34,585 nucleotides of DNA from Streptococcus caballi DSM 19004 (GTDB lineage Bacteria; Bacillota; Bacilli; Lactobacillales; Streptococcaceae), in the NCBI RefSeq assembly GCF_000379985.1, contig NZ_KB904072.1:1-34585 (forward strand), in the 5' to 3' direction. Each line of letters opens with the position of its first letter. Position 1 is the first letter of the stretch. Shown piece after piece: positions 15,068 to 23,219 of this stretch. A program made the position numbers and the translations under genes. Below the pieces are notes generated by a model. The model was not told where the DNA came from. It ran no database searches and saw only the letters and a list, made by a program, of their open reading frames with translations.

Positions 15068-15983
15068 TTTCACCACTGCGAAGTATTTTTTCTCTTCCAT
15101 CTTCAAGGTTAACCACCAGATGACCTTGGCTGTCAATGTCTTTGGCAAGGCCAGTGTAGTTGATATCATTTTCAATAAAGCTCACTTGTTTGTCAAGAAC
15201 AAGTGATTTTTCTTTGTAAACCTTAATGAGGTCTTTTTCTGGAATGGTCCAAAATAGCTTCCAAATTTCAGTGATGAGTTGATTGCGAGTAATATTGGGC
15301 TCATTTTCAAAAAGACTGCAAGCTTTATTTGCTAGTTCCTGAGGAAAATCTGTGATGTGGAAGTTAAGCCCCACTCCGATGATGACATCGGTTATCAAGC
15401 CAGTTTCAACAGATGAGATAGCTTCGGTCAATATACCAGCTATTTTTTTATTATGATAATAGATGTCATTGACCCACTTGATCTCAGTTTCTAAACCTGT
15501 CAAGCGCGAAATAGCCTTGACAACACTAGAAGCCACCATGAGAGTGTAAGGTTTGACCTGATCAAAGGAAACATTAGGCTGTAGATGGAGAGACATATAA
15601 ATGCCGCCTTGATGTGCAGTGAAAAATTGCCTGCCAAAGCGTCCACGAGCCTTTTCTTGACTGTTAGCCAAGTAGAGGTGAGGAGCAGTTTGACCCATCT
15701 CTATACCATTTTTAGCATCTAATTGAGTAGACTCGCTTTTTTCGTTAAGGCTGACTGCAATGTTTAGATTCTCAGCGATAACTTGAGGCAGAATGAGGTC
15801 ACCTGAGATGATACGATAGCCTCGATTTTTCACTGATTCGATGACAATTCCCTTACTTTCAAGAGTTTTAATAGCCTTCCAAATGGCTGTGCGGGAAATA
15901 TCGAAGGTTCCAGCTATCTGTTGACCGCTGATAAAATCATTTTTTCCCTCTAACAATAAATATAATTTCTCGTAAGTTTTCAT
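15036..15983 (-). CDS. birA: Bifunctional biotin-protein ligase / biotin operon repressor
   Basis: 315 residues. Joins biotin to acceptor proteins through biotinyl-AMP and, through its N-terminal winged helix, represses biotin genes. The HTH covers about residues 18-60 (QQIAGTFDISRTAIWKAIKTLESKGI). The ligase domain shows the biotinyl-AMP loop KARGRFGRQF near residue 111, IKWVNDIYYHNKKIAGILTE, and the C-terminal SH3-like domain with LEDGREKILRSGEISL. ATG 15983 has no Shine-Dalgarno, and TATACT (15995-15990) ends 6 nt before it. Tail-to-tail overlap of 32 nt with the DUF3272 gene. Confidence 0.94.
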   Translation of the reverse strand: MKTYEKLYLLLEGKNDFISGQQIAGTFDISRTAIWKAIKTLESKGIVIESVKNRGYRIISGDLILPQVIAENLNIAVSLNEKSESTQLDAKNGIEMGQTAPHLYLANSQEKARGRFGRQFFTAHQGGIYMSLHLQPNVSFDQVKPYTLMVASSVVKAISRLTGLETEIKWVNDIYYHNKKIAGILTEAISSVETGLITDVIIGVGLNFHITDFPQELANKACSLFENEPNITRNQLITEIWKLFWTIPEKDLIKVYKEKSLVLDKQVSFIENDINYTGLAKDIDSQGHLVVNLEDGREKILRSGEISLSSWSPQE

Positions 15984-16056
15984 AAATCTAGTATAGTATA
16001 AAATAGGATAAAATGCAGGACTTTATGCTATTTTTCGTCTAACTTGGGTCTCACAG

Positions 16057-16085
16057 TTTATCATTATAGGAAAACATGTTATACT
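16057..16085 (+). promoter_or_regulatory. metK promoter candidate
   Basis: An extended -10 element TGT-TATACT ends at 16085, with a weak TTTATC -35 17 nt upstream. Transcription would start just before the riboswitch core. Confidence 0.5.
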
Positions 16086-16096
16086 AACAGAGTTAA

Positions 16097-16240
16097 TGAG
16101 TCCCGAAAAGATAGTCAAATGACTAGTACTTTGTAACTTTTTAACGTGTTTAGTAAAATAAGGAGCAAAAGTATTCATAGTTGCTAAACAGAATACTGGA
16201 TATTTTCCAGTCATCATTTTTTATTTAAAAGGGGGACATT
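16097..16240 (+). promoter_or_regulatory. SAM-III (SMK box) riboswitch controlling metK translation
   Basis: The conserved core of the SMK box is recognisable: TCCCGAAAAGAT (16101-16112), a small stem AGTC/GACT (16113-16124), and the invariant TTGTAAC (16131-16137). The Shine-Dalgarno is GGGGGAC (16231-16237), 6 nt before the metK ATG. GTCCC (16100-16104) pairs with GGGAC (16233-16237), hiding the Shine-Dalgarno as in the known structure when SAM is bound. About 90 nt separate TTGTAAC from the Shine-Dalgarno and contain extra hairpins, for example CTGGA/TCCAG near 16197-16210. This class is typical of metK in Lactobacillales. Confidence 0.9.
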
Positions 16241-16243
16241 TTT

Positions 16244-17437
16244 ATGTCAGAACGTAAACTTTTCACGTCTGAATCTGTATCTGAGGGGCACCCAGATAAG
16301 ATTGCGGACCAAATTTCAGATGCCATCTTAGATGCGGTCTTGTCTCAGGACCCAGATGCGCACGTAGCGGCTGAAACGGCTGTTTATACTGGTTCTGTTC
16401 ATGTCTTTGGTGAAATGTCAACTACAGCTTACGTAGACATTAACCGAGTGGTGCGTGATACTATTGCTGAAATTGGTTATGATAAGGCTGAATATGGCTT
16501 TTCAGCTGAATCAGTCGGTGTTCATCCATCTCTTGTTGAGCAATCACCAGATATTGCCCAAGGTGTCAATGAAGCCTTGGAAGTGCGCGGTGAAGCTGAT
16601 CAGGATCCACTAGACTTAATTGGTGCGGGTGACCAAGGTCTCATGTTCGGCTTTGCTATTGACGAAACGCCTGAACTCATGCCACTGCCAATCTCGCTTT
16701 CTCATAAATTAGTTAAAAAATTAGCTGACCTGCGTAAATCTGGAGAAATTGCTTACCTTCGTCCAGATGCTAAATCACAGGTTACTGTCGAATACGATGA
16801 AAATGATAAGCCAGTCCGTGTGGATACCGTCGTTATTTCAACTCAGCACGATCCAGATGTGACGAACGAGCAAATTCATCAAGATGTCATCGAAAAAGTC
16901 ATCCAGGCTGTCATTCCATCGAAATATTTGGATGACAAGACCAAATTCTTCATTAATCCAACTGGTCGATTCGTTATTGGAGGTCCTCAAGGGGATTCTG
17001 GCTTGACGGGCCGTAAGATTATTGTTGATACCTATGGTGGCTATGCTCGTCATGGTGGTGGAGCTTTCTCTGGTAAGGACGCAACTAAGGTTGACCGTTC
17101 GGCTTCTTACGCTGCCCGCTACATTGCCAAGAATATCGTTGCGGCTGGTCTGGCAACTAAAGCAGAAGTTCAGCTAGCTTACGCTATCGGTGTAGCTCAC
17201 CCAGTATCTGTCCGTGTAGATACATTTGGAACTAATAGTGTTGCAGAAAGCGACCTTGAAGCTGCTGTTCGTCAAATCTTTGACCTCCGTCCTGCGGGGA
17301 TTATCCAAATGCTTGACCTCAAACGCCCAATCTATCGTCAAACGGCTGCTTATGGACACATGGGAAGAACAGATATTGATCTTCCGTGGGAAAAATTGGA
17401 CAAGGTAGAGGATCTCAAAGCAGCCCTTACCAAATAA
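16244..17437 (+). CDS. metK: S-adenosylmethionine synthetase
   Basis: 397 residues. Makes SAM from methionine and ATP. Family motifs are intact: [19 protein letters not shown] at the start, [10 protein letters not shown] near residue 127, the loop around [43 protein letters not shown] (P-loop-like) and [12 protein letters not shown] at the end. The start follows the riboswitch Shine-Dalgarno GGGGGA. SAM should repress its own synthesis through that switch. Single-gene transcript with its own terminator. Confidence 0.98.
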   Translation: MSERKLFTSESVSEGHPDKIADQISDAILDAVLSQDPDAHVAAETAVYTGSVHVFGEMSTTAYVDINRVVRDTIAEIGYDKAEYGFSAESVGVHPSLVEQSPDIAQGVNEALEVRGEADQDPLDLIGAGDQGLMFGFAIDETPELMPLPISLSHKLVKKLADLRKSGEIAYLRPDAKSQVTVEYDENDKPVRVDTVVISTQHDPDVTNEQIHQDVIEKVIQAVIPSKYLDDKTKFFINPTGRFVIGGPQGDSGLTGRKIIVDTYGGYARHGGGAFSGKDATKVDRSASYAARYIAKNIVAAGLATKAEVQLAYAIGVAHPVSVRVDTFGTNSVAESDLEAAVRQIFDLRPAGIIQMLDLKRPIYRQTAAYGHMGRTDIDLPWEKLDKVEDLKAALTK

Positions 17438-17440
17438 GAT

Positions 17441-17477
17441 AAAAAAGAAGTCACTCCAAAATAAAGTGGCTTTTTTG
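17441..17477 (+). terminator. Terminator of metK
   Basis: GTCACT and AGTGGC (about 17450-17470) pair with one G-U pair; A-rich and T-rich flanks extend the stem, ending in TTTTTT. Confidence 0.75.
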
Positions 17478-17510
17478 AATGCTCACCATGCTTTTTTGAG
17501 CTTTTGAAAA

Positions 17511-17539
17511 TTTACTGAGAGCGGCTTTTATGATAGAAT
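17511..17539 (+). promoter_or_regulatory. ndk promoter
   Basis: TTTACT (17511-17516), 17 nt, and an extended -10 TGA-TAGAAT ending at 17539. The -10 context TATGATAGAAT is the same as that before the DUF2798 gene. Confidence 0.55.
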
Positions 17540-17564
17540 ATTAAAAAAGAGAGAGGTACAAGTA

Positions 17565-17987
17565 GTGGAAAAAACATTTTTTATCATTAAGCCTGATGGG
17601 GTGCAGCGAGGTCTAGTTGGCGAGGTTTTGCATCGTATTGAAGTTCGCGGATTTAAGCTTGAAGCGCTTGATATGCGTATGGTCACTCCAGAATTACTAT
17701 CTCAGCATTATGAAGCTCTAGTAGATCGACCATTTTTTCCAAAAATTGTGGATTATATGACCAGTGGCCCAGTCATTATCGGCGTTTTTTCTGGCAATGA
17801 AGCCATTGCTTCTTGGCGTAAGATGATGGGAGCGACAAATCCTTTGGAAGCTTTACCAGGAACCATTCGTGGTGATTTTGCACAGGCACCTAGTGAAAAT
17901 GGCGCAACCTTTAACATTGTCCATGGTTCAGATTCTAAGGAATCTGCCCAAAGAGAAATGCTACTCTGGTTTGGAAAAGAAGTTTAA
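17565..17987 (+). CDS. ndk: Nucleoside diphosphate kinase
   Basis: 140 residues, starting at GTG 17565 ([19 protein letters not shown]) with GAGAGG upstream. Transfers phosphate between nucleoside tri- and diphosphates through the active-site histidine in [13 protein letters not shown] near residue 120. Other family motifs ([33 protein letters not shown]) are intact, and the length is normal. Transcribed alone, with a terminator downstream. Confidence 0.96.
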   Translation: MEKTFFIIKPDGVQRGLVGEVLHRIEVRGFKLEALDMRMVTPELLSQHYEALVDRPFFPKIVDYMTSGPVIIGVFSGNEAIASWRKMMGATNPLEALPGTIRGDFAQAPSENGATFNIVHGSDSKESAQREMLLWFGKEV

Positions 17988-18005
17988 GCCGTAGAAAATT
18001 AAAAG

Positions 18006-18047
18006 AAAGTGAGTTGGAAAGCAGTTGCTGTACCAGTTCACTTTTTT
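18006..18047 (+). terminator. Terminator of ndk
   Basis: AAAGTGAGTTGG (18006-18017) pairs over 12 bp, including two G-U pairs, with CCAGTTCACTTT (18033-18044), followed by T to 18047. Confidence 0.85.
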
Positions 18048-18159
18048 GCTAACATGTTTGCTTGCTGTTGAAAATTTTCAACCCCATTTGCACACGCGAT
18101 AATAATGAAGGTAGCTTTTCCAACAATATCTAAGCCGGTAAGCGGAAAGATGTTAGAGT

Positions 18160-18300
18160 AAAATCAGTCACTTTCTTTGGCAGACACGAACTTTCAGAGC
18201 AAAATCTATCATCTTCTTTAGCAGACACGAGCTTGCAGTGCGAATCCTAGTATCTACTTTGCAGGCGTAAAATTTCAGAGTTAAAATCAGTTTCTGGCGG
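18160..18300 (+). repeat. 41-bp imperfect tandem repeat
   Basis: Three consecutive 41-bp units (18160-18200, 18201-18241, 18242-18282) and a partial fourth (from 18283) share the frame AAAATC...CTTTnGCAG(A/G)C...TTTCAGAG. Units 1 and 2 share GGCAGACACGA/AGCAGACACGA. The repeat lies between ndk and pepT in a gap with no gene. The flanking sequence also holds a 16-bp palindrome GTTGAAAATTTTCAAC (18067-18082). Confidence 0.75.
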
Positions 18301-18397
18301 AGAAGTTACAGGATTGGCAGGATCAATCATTCTATCTGGCTGACGGATTTTTCTTTTGAGAACTTGTGAGAAAAGACCGTTATTTTACCTCGATTTG

Positions 18398-18406
18398 TGC
18401 TATAAT
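18398..18406 (+). promoter_or_regulatory. Extended -10 promoter of pepT
   Basis: TGC-TATAAT (18398-18406) without a recognisable -35 box, 27 nt before the pepT ATG. Confidence 0.6.
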
Positions 18407-18433
18407 TGATATGATTAAATATTGAGGTGAATC

Positions 18434-19657
18434 ATGTCATACGAAAACTTGTTAGAACGTTTTTTGACTTATGTGAAAGTAAATACACGTAGTAATCCCG
18501 AAAGTGATACAACACCAACAACGCAAAGTCAAGTTGACTTTGCTTTAACTGTTTTAAAGCCTGAGATGGAAGCAATTGGTCTACAAGATGTCCACTATCT
18601 GCCAGATAATGGTTATCTGATTGGAACCTTGCCAGCAACCAACCTCAAAATGAAGCGTAAGATTGGGTTTATTTCCCATATAGATACCGCAGACTTTAAC
18701 GCCGAAGGCGTGAACCCTCAAGTCATTGAAAATTATGACGGCGGTGAGATTAAATTAGGGAAATCAGGTTATTCCCTTCTGCCAAAAGAGTTTCCTAACT
18801 TAAACCATTATGTAGGACAGACACTGATTACGACAGATGGAACAACTCTCCTAGGTTCTGATGATAAATCTGGTATCGCTGAAATCATGACAGCTATGGC
18901 ATACTTAGCTGCCCATCCAGAGATTGAACACGGTGAGATCCGTGTTGGCTTTGGTCCAGACGAAGAGATTGGAATTGGGGCTAATAAGTTTGATGTTGAC
19001 GATTTTGACGTTGATTTTGCTTATACAGTTGATGGTGGACCGCTCGGCGAACTCCAATATGAGACTTTCAGCGCAGCAAGTCTGGAAGTTGACTTCCTTG
19101 GACGCAATGTCCATCCAGGTACAGCCAAGGATCAGATGATTAACGCTCTGCAATTAGCCATTGACTTCCATAACCAACTGCCAGAATTTGATCGTCCTGA
19201 AAAAACTGATGGTTATCAAGGATTTTATCATTTGCAGGCTGTTGAGGGGACTGTCGAAGAAGCGCACGCCTCTTATATCATCCGTGATTTCGAAGATGAG
19301 TCTTTTGACAATCGCAAAGCTCTGGTGCAAGATATCGCAGATAAGATGAATGCAGCTCTTGGGAGTGAGCGCGTTCTGGTAAAACTGGTTGATCAGTACT
19401 ACAACATGAAGAAGGTCATTGAAAAGGATATGACGCCTATCAATCTAGCTAAAGATGTTATGGAAAATTTGGATATTAAGCCTGTTATTGAACCAATTCG
19501 CGGTGGTACAGATGGTTCTAAGATTTCTTTCATGGGCATTCCAACGCCAAATCTTTTTGCAGGTGGTGAAAATATGCATGGACGTTTTGAGTTTGTTAGT
19601 CTGCAGACCATGGAAAAGGCGGTTGATGTTATTGTCGGCATCAGCAAGGCCAAGTGA
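18434..19657 (+). CDS. pepT: Peptidase T (tripeptide aminopeptidase)
   Basis: 407 residues, M20 metallopeptidase that releases the N-terminal residue of tripeptides in the cytoplasm. The dinuclear zinc ligands are recognisable in order: FISHIDTAD (His), LLGSDDKSG (Asp), FGPDEEIG (Glu), [11 protein letters not shown] (Asp) and [12 protein letters not shown] (His). The dimerisation insert follows the fourth ligand. ATG 18434 has GAGGTGA upstream. It is followed after 49 nt by the EbsA-family gene. Confidence 0.97.
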   Translation: MSYENLLERFLTYVKVNTRSNPESDTTPTTQSQVDFALTVLKPEMEAIGLQDVHYLPDNGYLIGTLPATNLKMKRKIGFISHIDTADFNAEGVNPQVIENYDGGEIKLGKSGYSLLPKEFPNLNHYVGQTLITTDGTTLLGSDDKSGIAEIMTAMAYLAAHPEIEHGEIRVGFGPDEEIGIGANKFDVDDFDVDFAYTVDGGPLGELQYETFSAASLEVDFLGRNVHPGTAKDQMINALQLAIDFHNQLPEFDRPEKTDGYQGFYHLQAVEGTVEEAHASYIIRDFEDESFDNRKALVQDIADKMNAALGSERVLVKLVDQYYNMKKVIEKDMTPINLAKDVMENLDIKPVIEPIRGGTDGSKISFMGIPTPNLFAGGENMHGRFEFVSLQTMEKAVDVIVGISKAK

Positions 19658-19706
19658 GTCACAGAAGTCAGATTTAAAGACAAATTAAGGTAAGTGGGGT
19701 AAGTTT

Positions 19707-20198
19707 ATGATTAAATTATTTGGAAAGGTAAGGTACCACTGGCAGCCAGAATTATCTTGGTCCATCATTTATTGGTCCATTACATTTGCGCCGATTTTTA
19801 TTGCGCTGTCACTTTTGTATGAACGCACGCAGATACCAAGTCAGTTTTTTATTTTAACCATATTATTTGTCATCTTAGTTGGAATTGGCCTACATCGCTA
19901 CTTTGTCATTGAAGAAGATGGGAAGCTGCGCATCGTTTCCTTGAATCTTTTCAGACGTTCTCGCGTAGCTATTGCTCAAATTCAAAAAGTTCAGGTGACT
20001 AAGTCAACAGTGACATTGATTATTAAAAATCAACGTCCGCGCATTTTTTACATGCGCAAGTGGCCTAAGAAATATTTCTTAGATGCTTTGGCAGTACATC
20101 CTGATTTTAAAGGTGAAGTTGAGTTGCTAGATAATTTTATTAATATGGACTACTTTGAAGCCTATCAGGCAGACAAAAAAGCTCCTACAAAATTGTAA
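19707..20198 (+). CDS. EbsA-family membrane protein
   Basis: 163 residues with two N-terminal transmembrane segments (about 18-38 and 46-64) and a cytoplasmic-type basic domain (SLNLFRRSRVAIAQIQKVQVTKSTVTLIIKN). It resembles the streptococcal EbsA family, whose exact role is not settled. The binding site is AGTGGGG. Its neighbours (pepT, ferredoxin, LysM protein, cmk) are the usual streptococcal ones. The stop codon region overlaps the end of the ferredoxin gene by 14 nt on the other strand and shares its hairpin. Confidence 0.8.
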   Translation: MIKLFGKVRYHWQPELSWSIIYWSITFAPIFIALSLLYERTQIPSQFFILTILFVILVGIGLHRYFVIEEDGKLRIVSLNLFRRSRVAIAQIQKVQVTKSTVTLIIKNQRPRIFYMRKWPKKYFLDALAVHPDFKGEVELLDNFINMDYFEAYQADKKAPTKL

Positions 20199-20205
20199 GA
20201 GCTTT
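20174..20205 (-). terminator. Bidirectional hairpin shared by the ferredoxin and EbsA-family genes
   Basis: AAAGCTC-C-TACAA (20178-20190) pairs with TTGTA-A-GAGCTTT (20193-20205) with one internal mismatch. Minus-strand transcripts meet a run of six T just after the ferredoxin stop, so it is the ferredoxin terminator, and it also lies at the end of the opposite gene. It sits within the overlapping coding ends. Confidence 0.7.
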
Positions 20206-20382
20206 GGTTGGACAGGATTTTACAGCCAAAAGGGTATCCGAATCGCTATCTGGAACAGCCATTTGCAGATCATTACTGTCTGAAAATTTGACAATACCAT
20301 CATCCTGGTAATCAAAGACTTTTGAATAGGTCTGACAAAGGCCACAAGCGATACATTTTTCTGGAATTAGTAATACTTTCAT
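20185..20382 (-). CDS. Ferredoxin, single [4Fe-4S] cluster
   Basis: 65 residues starting MKVLLIPEKCIACGLCQTYSK. The cluster ligands are Cys10, Cys13 and Cys16 (CIACGLC) and the distant cysteine in KSCPTKAL, which is the single-cluster pattern. It is a cytoplasmic electron carrier with partner unknown. The frame continues upstream to 20544, but that part overlaps the LysM gene start and does not resemble ferredoxin. ATG 20382 has no Shine-Dalgarno; a promoter TTGTTA-17-TACAAT (20417-20389) ends 6 nt before it. Confidence 0.92.
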   Translation of the reverse strand: MKVLLIPEKCIACGLCQTYSKVFDYQDDGIVKFSDSNDLQMAVPDSDSDTLLAVKSCPTKALTIL

Positions 20383-20388
20383 AGTATT

Positions 20389-20417
20389 ATTGTAATATGA
20401 ATTAATTTTTTTAACAA
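20389..20417 (-). promoter_or_regulatory. Ferredoxin promoter
   Basis: On the minus strand TTGTTA (20417-20412), 17 nt, TACAAT (20394-20389). The -10 ends 6 nt before ATG 20382, so the transcript should start at the start codon. Confidence 0.6.
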
Positions 20418-20428
20418 GGGGGAGCATC

Positions 20429-20977
20429 ATGGCTAAGAAACCATGGGAAGAAAAAGTTGTCAATGACAGCACAGAGGGAGTTAGTCGGCAGAAGAAAAAA
20501 GGTTCATTTGTGGATACACCTTGGCTAACAGCTCTTTTGAGCATCTTTTTCGTTATTATCGTTGCTATTTTATTTATCGTCTTTTACACATCAAATCGTG
20601 GTGGAAATAAGGCTGCCGAAACGACAGGCTTTTATGGAGCCTCTTCGGTTAGTCAATCTAGTAAGCAAAAGGGGTCAAAGGGGTCTGCTACAAAGCAAAA
20701 GGCTAAGGCGTCATCTGCTGCTTCCTCCACAAGCACTCCAGCCTCGTCAACAAGTGAAACGACTGAGTCAACTACACTACCATCTTCATCTACGGATGCA
20801 TCTACTGATGCAAGTAGTGCTAGTGGAGAAACCATTACAGTCATGGCGGGTGAAGGAGCAGCATCCATTGCAGCTAGGGCTGGAATTTCAGTTGAACAAC
20901 TACAATCTTTGAATCCAGATCATATGACTCAAGGTTATTGGTATGCTAACCCAGGTGACCAAGTTATTGTAAAATAG
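20429..20977 (+). CDS. Membrane-anchored LysM-domain surface protein
   Basis: 182 residues of the streptococcal SAG1386/EF1546-like type. Order: a charged cytoplasmic N-terminus (MAKKPWEEKVV), one transmembrane helix (about 33-54, ALLSIFFVIIVAILFIVFY), a long Ser/Thr/Ala-rich linker (about 65-133), and a C-terminal LysM-like domain (ITVMAGEGAASIAARAGISV...NPGDQVIVK) that should bind peptidoglycan. A good binding site (AAGGGGGAG) precedes the ATG. Divergent from the ferredoxin and 12 nt upstream of cmk, the usual streptococcal order. Confidence 0.88.
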   Translation: MAKKPWEEKVVNDSTEGVSRQKKKGSFVDTPWLTALLSIFFVIIVAILFIVFYTSNRGGNKAAETTGFYGASSVSQSSKQKGSKGSATKQKAKASSAASSTSTPASSTSETTESTTLPSSSTDASTDASSASGETITVMAGEGAASIAARAGISVEQLQSLNPDHMTQGYWYANPGDQVIVK

Positions 20978-20989
20978 AGTAGAGGAATC

Positions 20990-21670
20990 ATGAAACCAAT
21001 TAGAATCGCTATTGATGGTCCTGCATCTAGTGGAAAAAGTACTGTCGCTAAGATTATTGCTAAAGATTTGGGGTATACTTATCTTGATACTGGGGCTATG
21101 TATCGTTCGGCAACCTACCTAGCTCTGAAAAATCATTTGACTGAATCAGATGTTGCTGCAATTTTGGAGCAAATGGCTGCGCATCCTATTTCATTCGGTC
21201 GTGCAACAGACGGTAGCCAAACAGTCTTTTTAGGTGATGAAGATGTAACCTTAGCCATCCGTCAGAATGATGTGACCAATAATGTTTCTTGGGTATCTGC
21301 CTTGCCAGAAATTCGCGAAGAGCTAGTTAAGCAGCAGCGTCGTATTGCTAGAGATGGAGCTATTATTATGGATGGTCGCGATATTGGTACGGTTGTTTTG
21401 CCAGATGCAGAGTTGAAGATTTTTCTAGTGGCTTCTGTAGACGAAAGAGCAGAGCGTCGTTTCAAAGAAAATCAAGAAAAGGGAATTTCCACTAACCTAG
21501 AAATTCTCAAAAAAGAAATTGCAGAGCGCGATTACAAGGATAGTCATCGTAAGGTTTCCCCTTTGAAAGCAGCAGATGATGCTATCACTTTTGACACGAC
21601 AGGTGTTGATATTGATGGTGTCGTTTCATTTATTTCAGAAAAAGCAAAGAAAATCATTGACATGGATTAA
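20990..21670 (+). CDS. cmk: Cytidylate kinase
   Basis: 226 residues. Phosphorylates CMP and dCMP with ATP. The P-loop is GPASSGKST near residue 10, followed by [12 protein letters not shown], the nucleotide-binding [17 protein letters not shown] segment and the lid arginines in [15 protein letters not shown] precedes the ATG. The promoter for the following infC operon starts within its last codons. Confidence 0.96.
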   Translation: MKPIRIAIDGPASSGKSTVAKIIAKDLGYTYLDTGAMYRSATYLALKNHLTESDVAAILEQMAAHPISFGRATDGSQTVFLGDEDVTLAIRQNDVTNNVSWVSALPEIREELVKQQRRIARDGAIIMDGRDIGTVVLPDAELKIFLVASVDERAERRFKENQEKGISTNLEILKKEIAERDYKDSHRKVSPLKAADDAITFDTTGVDIDGVVSFISEKAKKIIDMD

Positions 21671-21685
21671 CTCACGTGTTATACT
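21657..21685 (+). promoter_or_regulatory. infC-rpmI-rplT promoter
   Basis: TTGACA (21657-21662), 17 nt, TATACT (21680-21685), with its -35 inside the cmk 3' end. The transcript would begin near 21692. Confidence 0.75.
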
Positions 21686-21689
21686 GGTA

Positions 21690-21832
21690 GCAATGAGAAA
21701 AGCAGAAGTGAGAACTTCTCGCCTTGCGACTAAGGTTGTCTGGCCCAACATGTCAAGATTCCATTAGGAATATTAGGTGTGCGGGCTTGGTTTGTCAAGT
21801 CCGCTTTCGTTTTTCTCTAAAAAAATGAAGAG
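21690..21832 (+). promoter_or_regulatory. L20-type autoregulatory leader of infC-rpmI-rplT
   Basis: The leader of about 140 nt has an early hairpin (AGAAGT/ACTTCT, near 21704-21719), further pairing segments, and a terminator hairpin GCGGGCTTG (21781-21789) / CAAGTCCGC (21796-21804) followed by a T-rich tract (21805-21815) just before infC. In low-GC Gram-positive bacteria the L20 protein binds such a leader and promotes premature termination. I assign the class from gene context and the terminator; I could not verify the L20-binding core. Confidence 0.7.
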
Positions 21833-22363
21833 GTGAAGATCATAGCTAAAAAAGATCTATTCATTAATGATGAGATTCGTGTTCGCGAAGTTCGTCTTAT
21901 TGGTCTTGATGGTGAACAATTGGGAATTAAACCATTAGCAGAGGCACAGTCTATTGCAGATGAAGCTAATGTTGACTTGGTATTGATTCAACCACAGGCT
22001 ACACCACCTGTCGCTCGTATTATGGACTATGGTAAGTTCAAATTTGAGTATCAAAAGAAACAAAAAGAGCAGCGTAAAAAACAAAGCGTTGTAACTGTGA
22101 AGGAAGTGCGTCTCAGCCCAGTTATTGACAAGGGTGATTTTGAAACAAAACTTCGAAACGGTCGTAAGTTCCTTGAAAAAGGGAACAAAGTCAAAGTTTC
22201 TATTCGTTTTAAGGGACGTATGATTACTCATAAAGACATTGGAGCGAAGGTACTGGCTGAATTTGCTGAAAAAACGCAGGATATTGCGATTATTGAGCAA
22301 AGAGCCAAGATGGATGGTCGCCAAATGTTTATGCAGCTTGCACCAATTCCGGACAAAAAATAA
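21833..22363 (+). CDS. infC: Translation initiation factor IF-3
   Basis: 176 residues if read from GTG 21833. IF-3 binds the 30S subunit and selects the initiator tRNA and start codon. The N-domain ([17 protein letters not shown]), lysine-rich linker ([22 protein letters not shown]) and C-domain ([27 protein letters not shown]) are complete. The annotated-style GTG lies inside the Shine-Dalgarno (GAAGAGGTG, 21827-21835), so the real start is more likely the rare codon ATC at 21839 or ATA at 21842, as IF-3 genes often use AUU-type starts for autoregulation. Confidence 0.95.
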   Translation: MKIIAKKDLFINDEIRVREVRLIGLDGEQLGIKPLAEAQSIADEANVDLVLIQPQATPPVARIMDYGKFKFEYQKKQKEQRKKQSVVTVKEVRLSPVIDKGDFETKLRNGRKFLEKGNKVKVSIRFKGRMITHKDIGAKVLAEFAEKTQDIAIIEQRAKMDGRQMFMQLAPIPDKK

Positions 22364-22399
22364 TTGTCAATTTATATTATTTAAGAGGAGAATTTTAAA

Positions 22400-22600
22400 A
22401 TGCCAAAACAAAAAACACACCGCGCATCAGCTAAACGTTTTAAACGTACAGGTTCAGGTGGCTTGAAACGCTTCCGCGCATTCACTTCACACCGTTTCCA
22501 CGGAAAAACTAAAAAACAACGTCGTCATCTTCGTAAAGCAGCAATGGTGCATTCAGGAGATTACAAACGTATCAAAGCAATGCTTACTCGCTTGAAATAA
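22400..22600 (+). CDS. rpmI: 50S ribosomal protein L35
   Basis: 66 residues, highly basic: [18 protein letters not shown] at the N-terminus, then [11 protein letters not shown] structural protein of the large ribosomal subunit. It has AAGAGGAG upstream and the standard infC-rpmI-rplT order. Confidence 0.98.
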   Translation: MPKQKTHRASAKRFKRTGSGGLKRFRAFTSHRFHGKTKKQRRHLRKAAMVHSGDYKRIKAMLTRLK

Positions 22601-22645
22601 GAGTAGTTTAACAGAATTTAGAAAGAATTATTGGAGGATCTATAA

Positions 22646-23005
22646 ATGGCTCGTGTTAAAGGTGGAGTTGTTTCACGTAAACGTCGTAAACGTGTTTTAA
22701 AATTAGCTAAAGGTTACTATGGTGCAAAACATATCTTGTTCCGTACTGCAAAAGAACAAGTAATGAATTCTTACTATTATGCATACCGTGACCGTCGTCA
22801 GAAGAAACGTGACTTCCGCAAACTTTGGATTACTCGTATTAATGCGGCTGCTCGTATGAACGGACTTTCATACTCACAATTGATGCATGGTTTGAAATTA
22901 GCTGAAATCGAAGTGAACCGTAAAATGCTTGCTGACTTGGCAGTTAACGATGCAGCAGCTTTCACAGCTCTTGCAGATGCAGCTAAAGAAAAGCTGGGTA
23001 AATAA
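22646..23005 (+). CDS. rplT: 50S ribosomal protein L20
   Basis: 119 residues beginning [21 protein letters not shown], with the conserved [16 protein letters not shown] and [21 protein letters not shown] segments. Needed early in 50S assembly and the likely feedback repressor of this operon through the leader. It has TTGGAGG upstream and a strong terminator downstream. Confidence 0.98.
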   Translation: MARVKGGVVSRKRRKRVLKLAKGYYGAKHILFRTAKEQVMNSYYYAYRDRRQKKRDFRKLWITRINAAARMNGLSYSQLMHGLKLAEIEVNRKMLADLAVNDAAAFTALADAAKEKLGK

Positions 23006-23015
23006 TTTATCATTG

Positions 23016-23046
23016 AAGAACAACTCGCTTGGGTTGTTCTTTTTTC
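23016..23046 (+). terminator. Terminator of infC-rpmI-rplT
   Basis: AAGAACAAC (23016-23024) and GTTGTTCTT (23033-23041) pair perfectly around an 8-nt loop, followed by T to 23046. Confidence 0.9.
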
Positions 23047-23173
23047 TTAACTAATATTAGAAGAACTGAAGTAAATCTCAATTTGTCAATTAAAAATTTT
23101 ATAACTTCCTTGCTGAGAGTACTAGAGATATAATACTTGCTTCAATCACCTTATTTGTGAATAAATATAATCC

Positions 23174-23204
23174 AAAAGCCCTCCTCACAATCAGAGGAAG
23201 GCTT
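23174..23204 (-). terminator. Terminator of the LTA synthase gene
   Basis: On the minus strand AAGCCTTCCTC (23204-23194) pairs with GAGGAGGGCTT (23187-23177) with one T-G pair, followed by TTT. It lies 15 nt past the gene's stop. The 23047-23173 stretch between the two terminators is AT-rich and holds nothing I recognise. Confidence 0.75.
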
Positions 23205-23219
23205 ATTGCTATTCTTGAG

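Noticed and set aside
18067..18082. GTTGAAAATTTTCAAC as a CodY site or operator of pepT
   Set aside because: It is a perfect palindrome but matches the CodY consensus poorly and lies more than 300 nt from pepT with the repeats between.
23047..23173. Small RNA or promoter between rplT and ltaS (TATAAT near 23131)
   Set aside because: A -10-like box exists, but no -35, no terminator of its own and no conserved structure can be seen in this AT-rich stretch.
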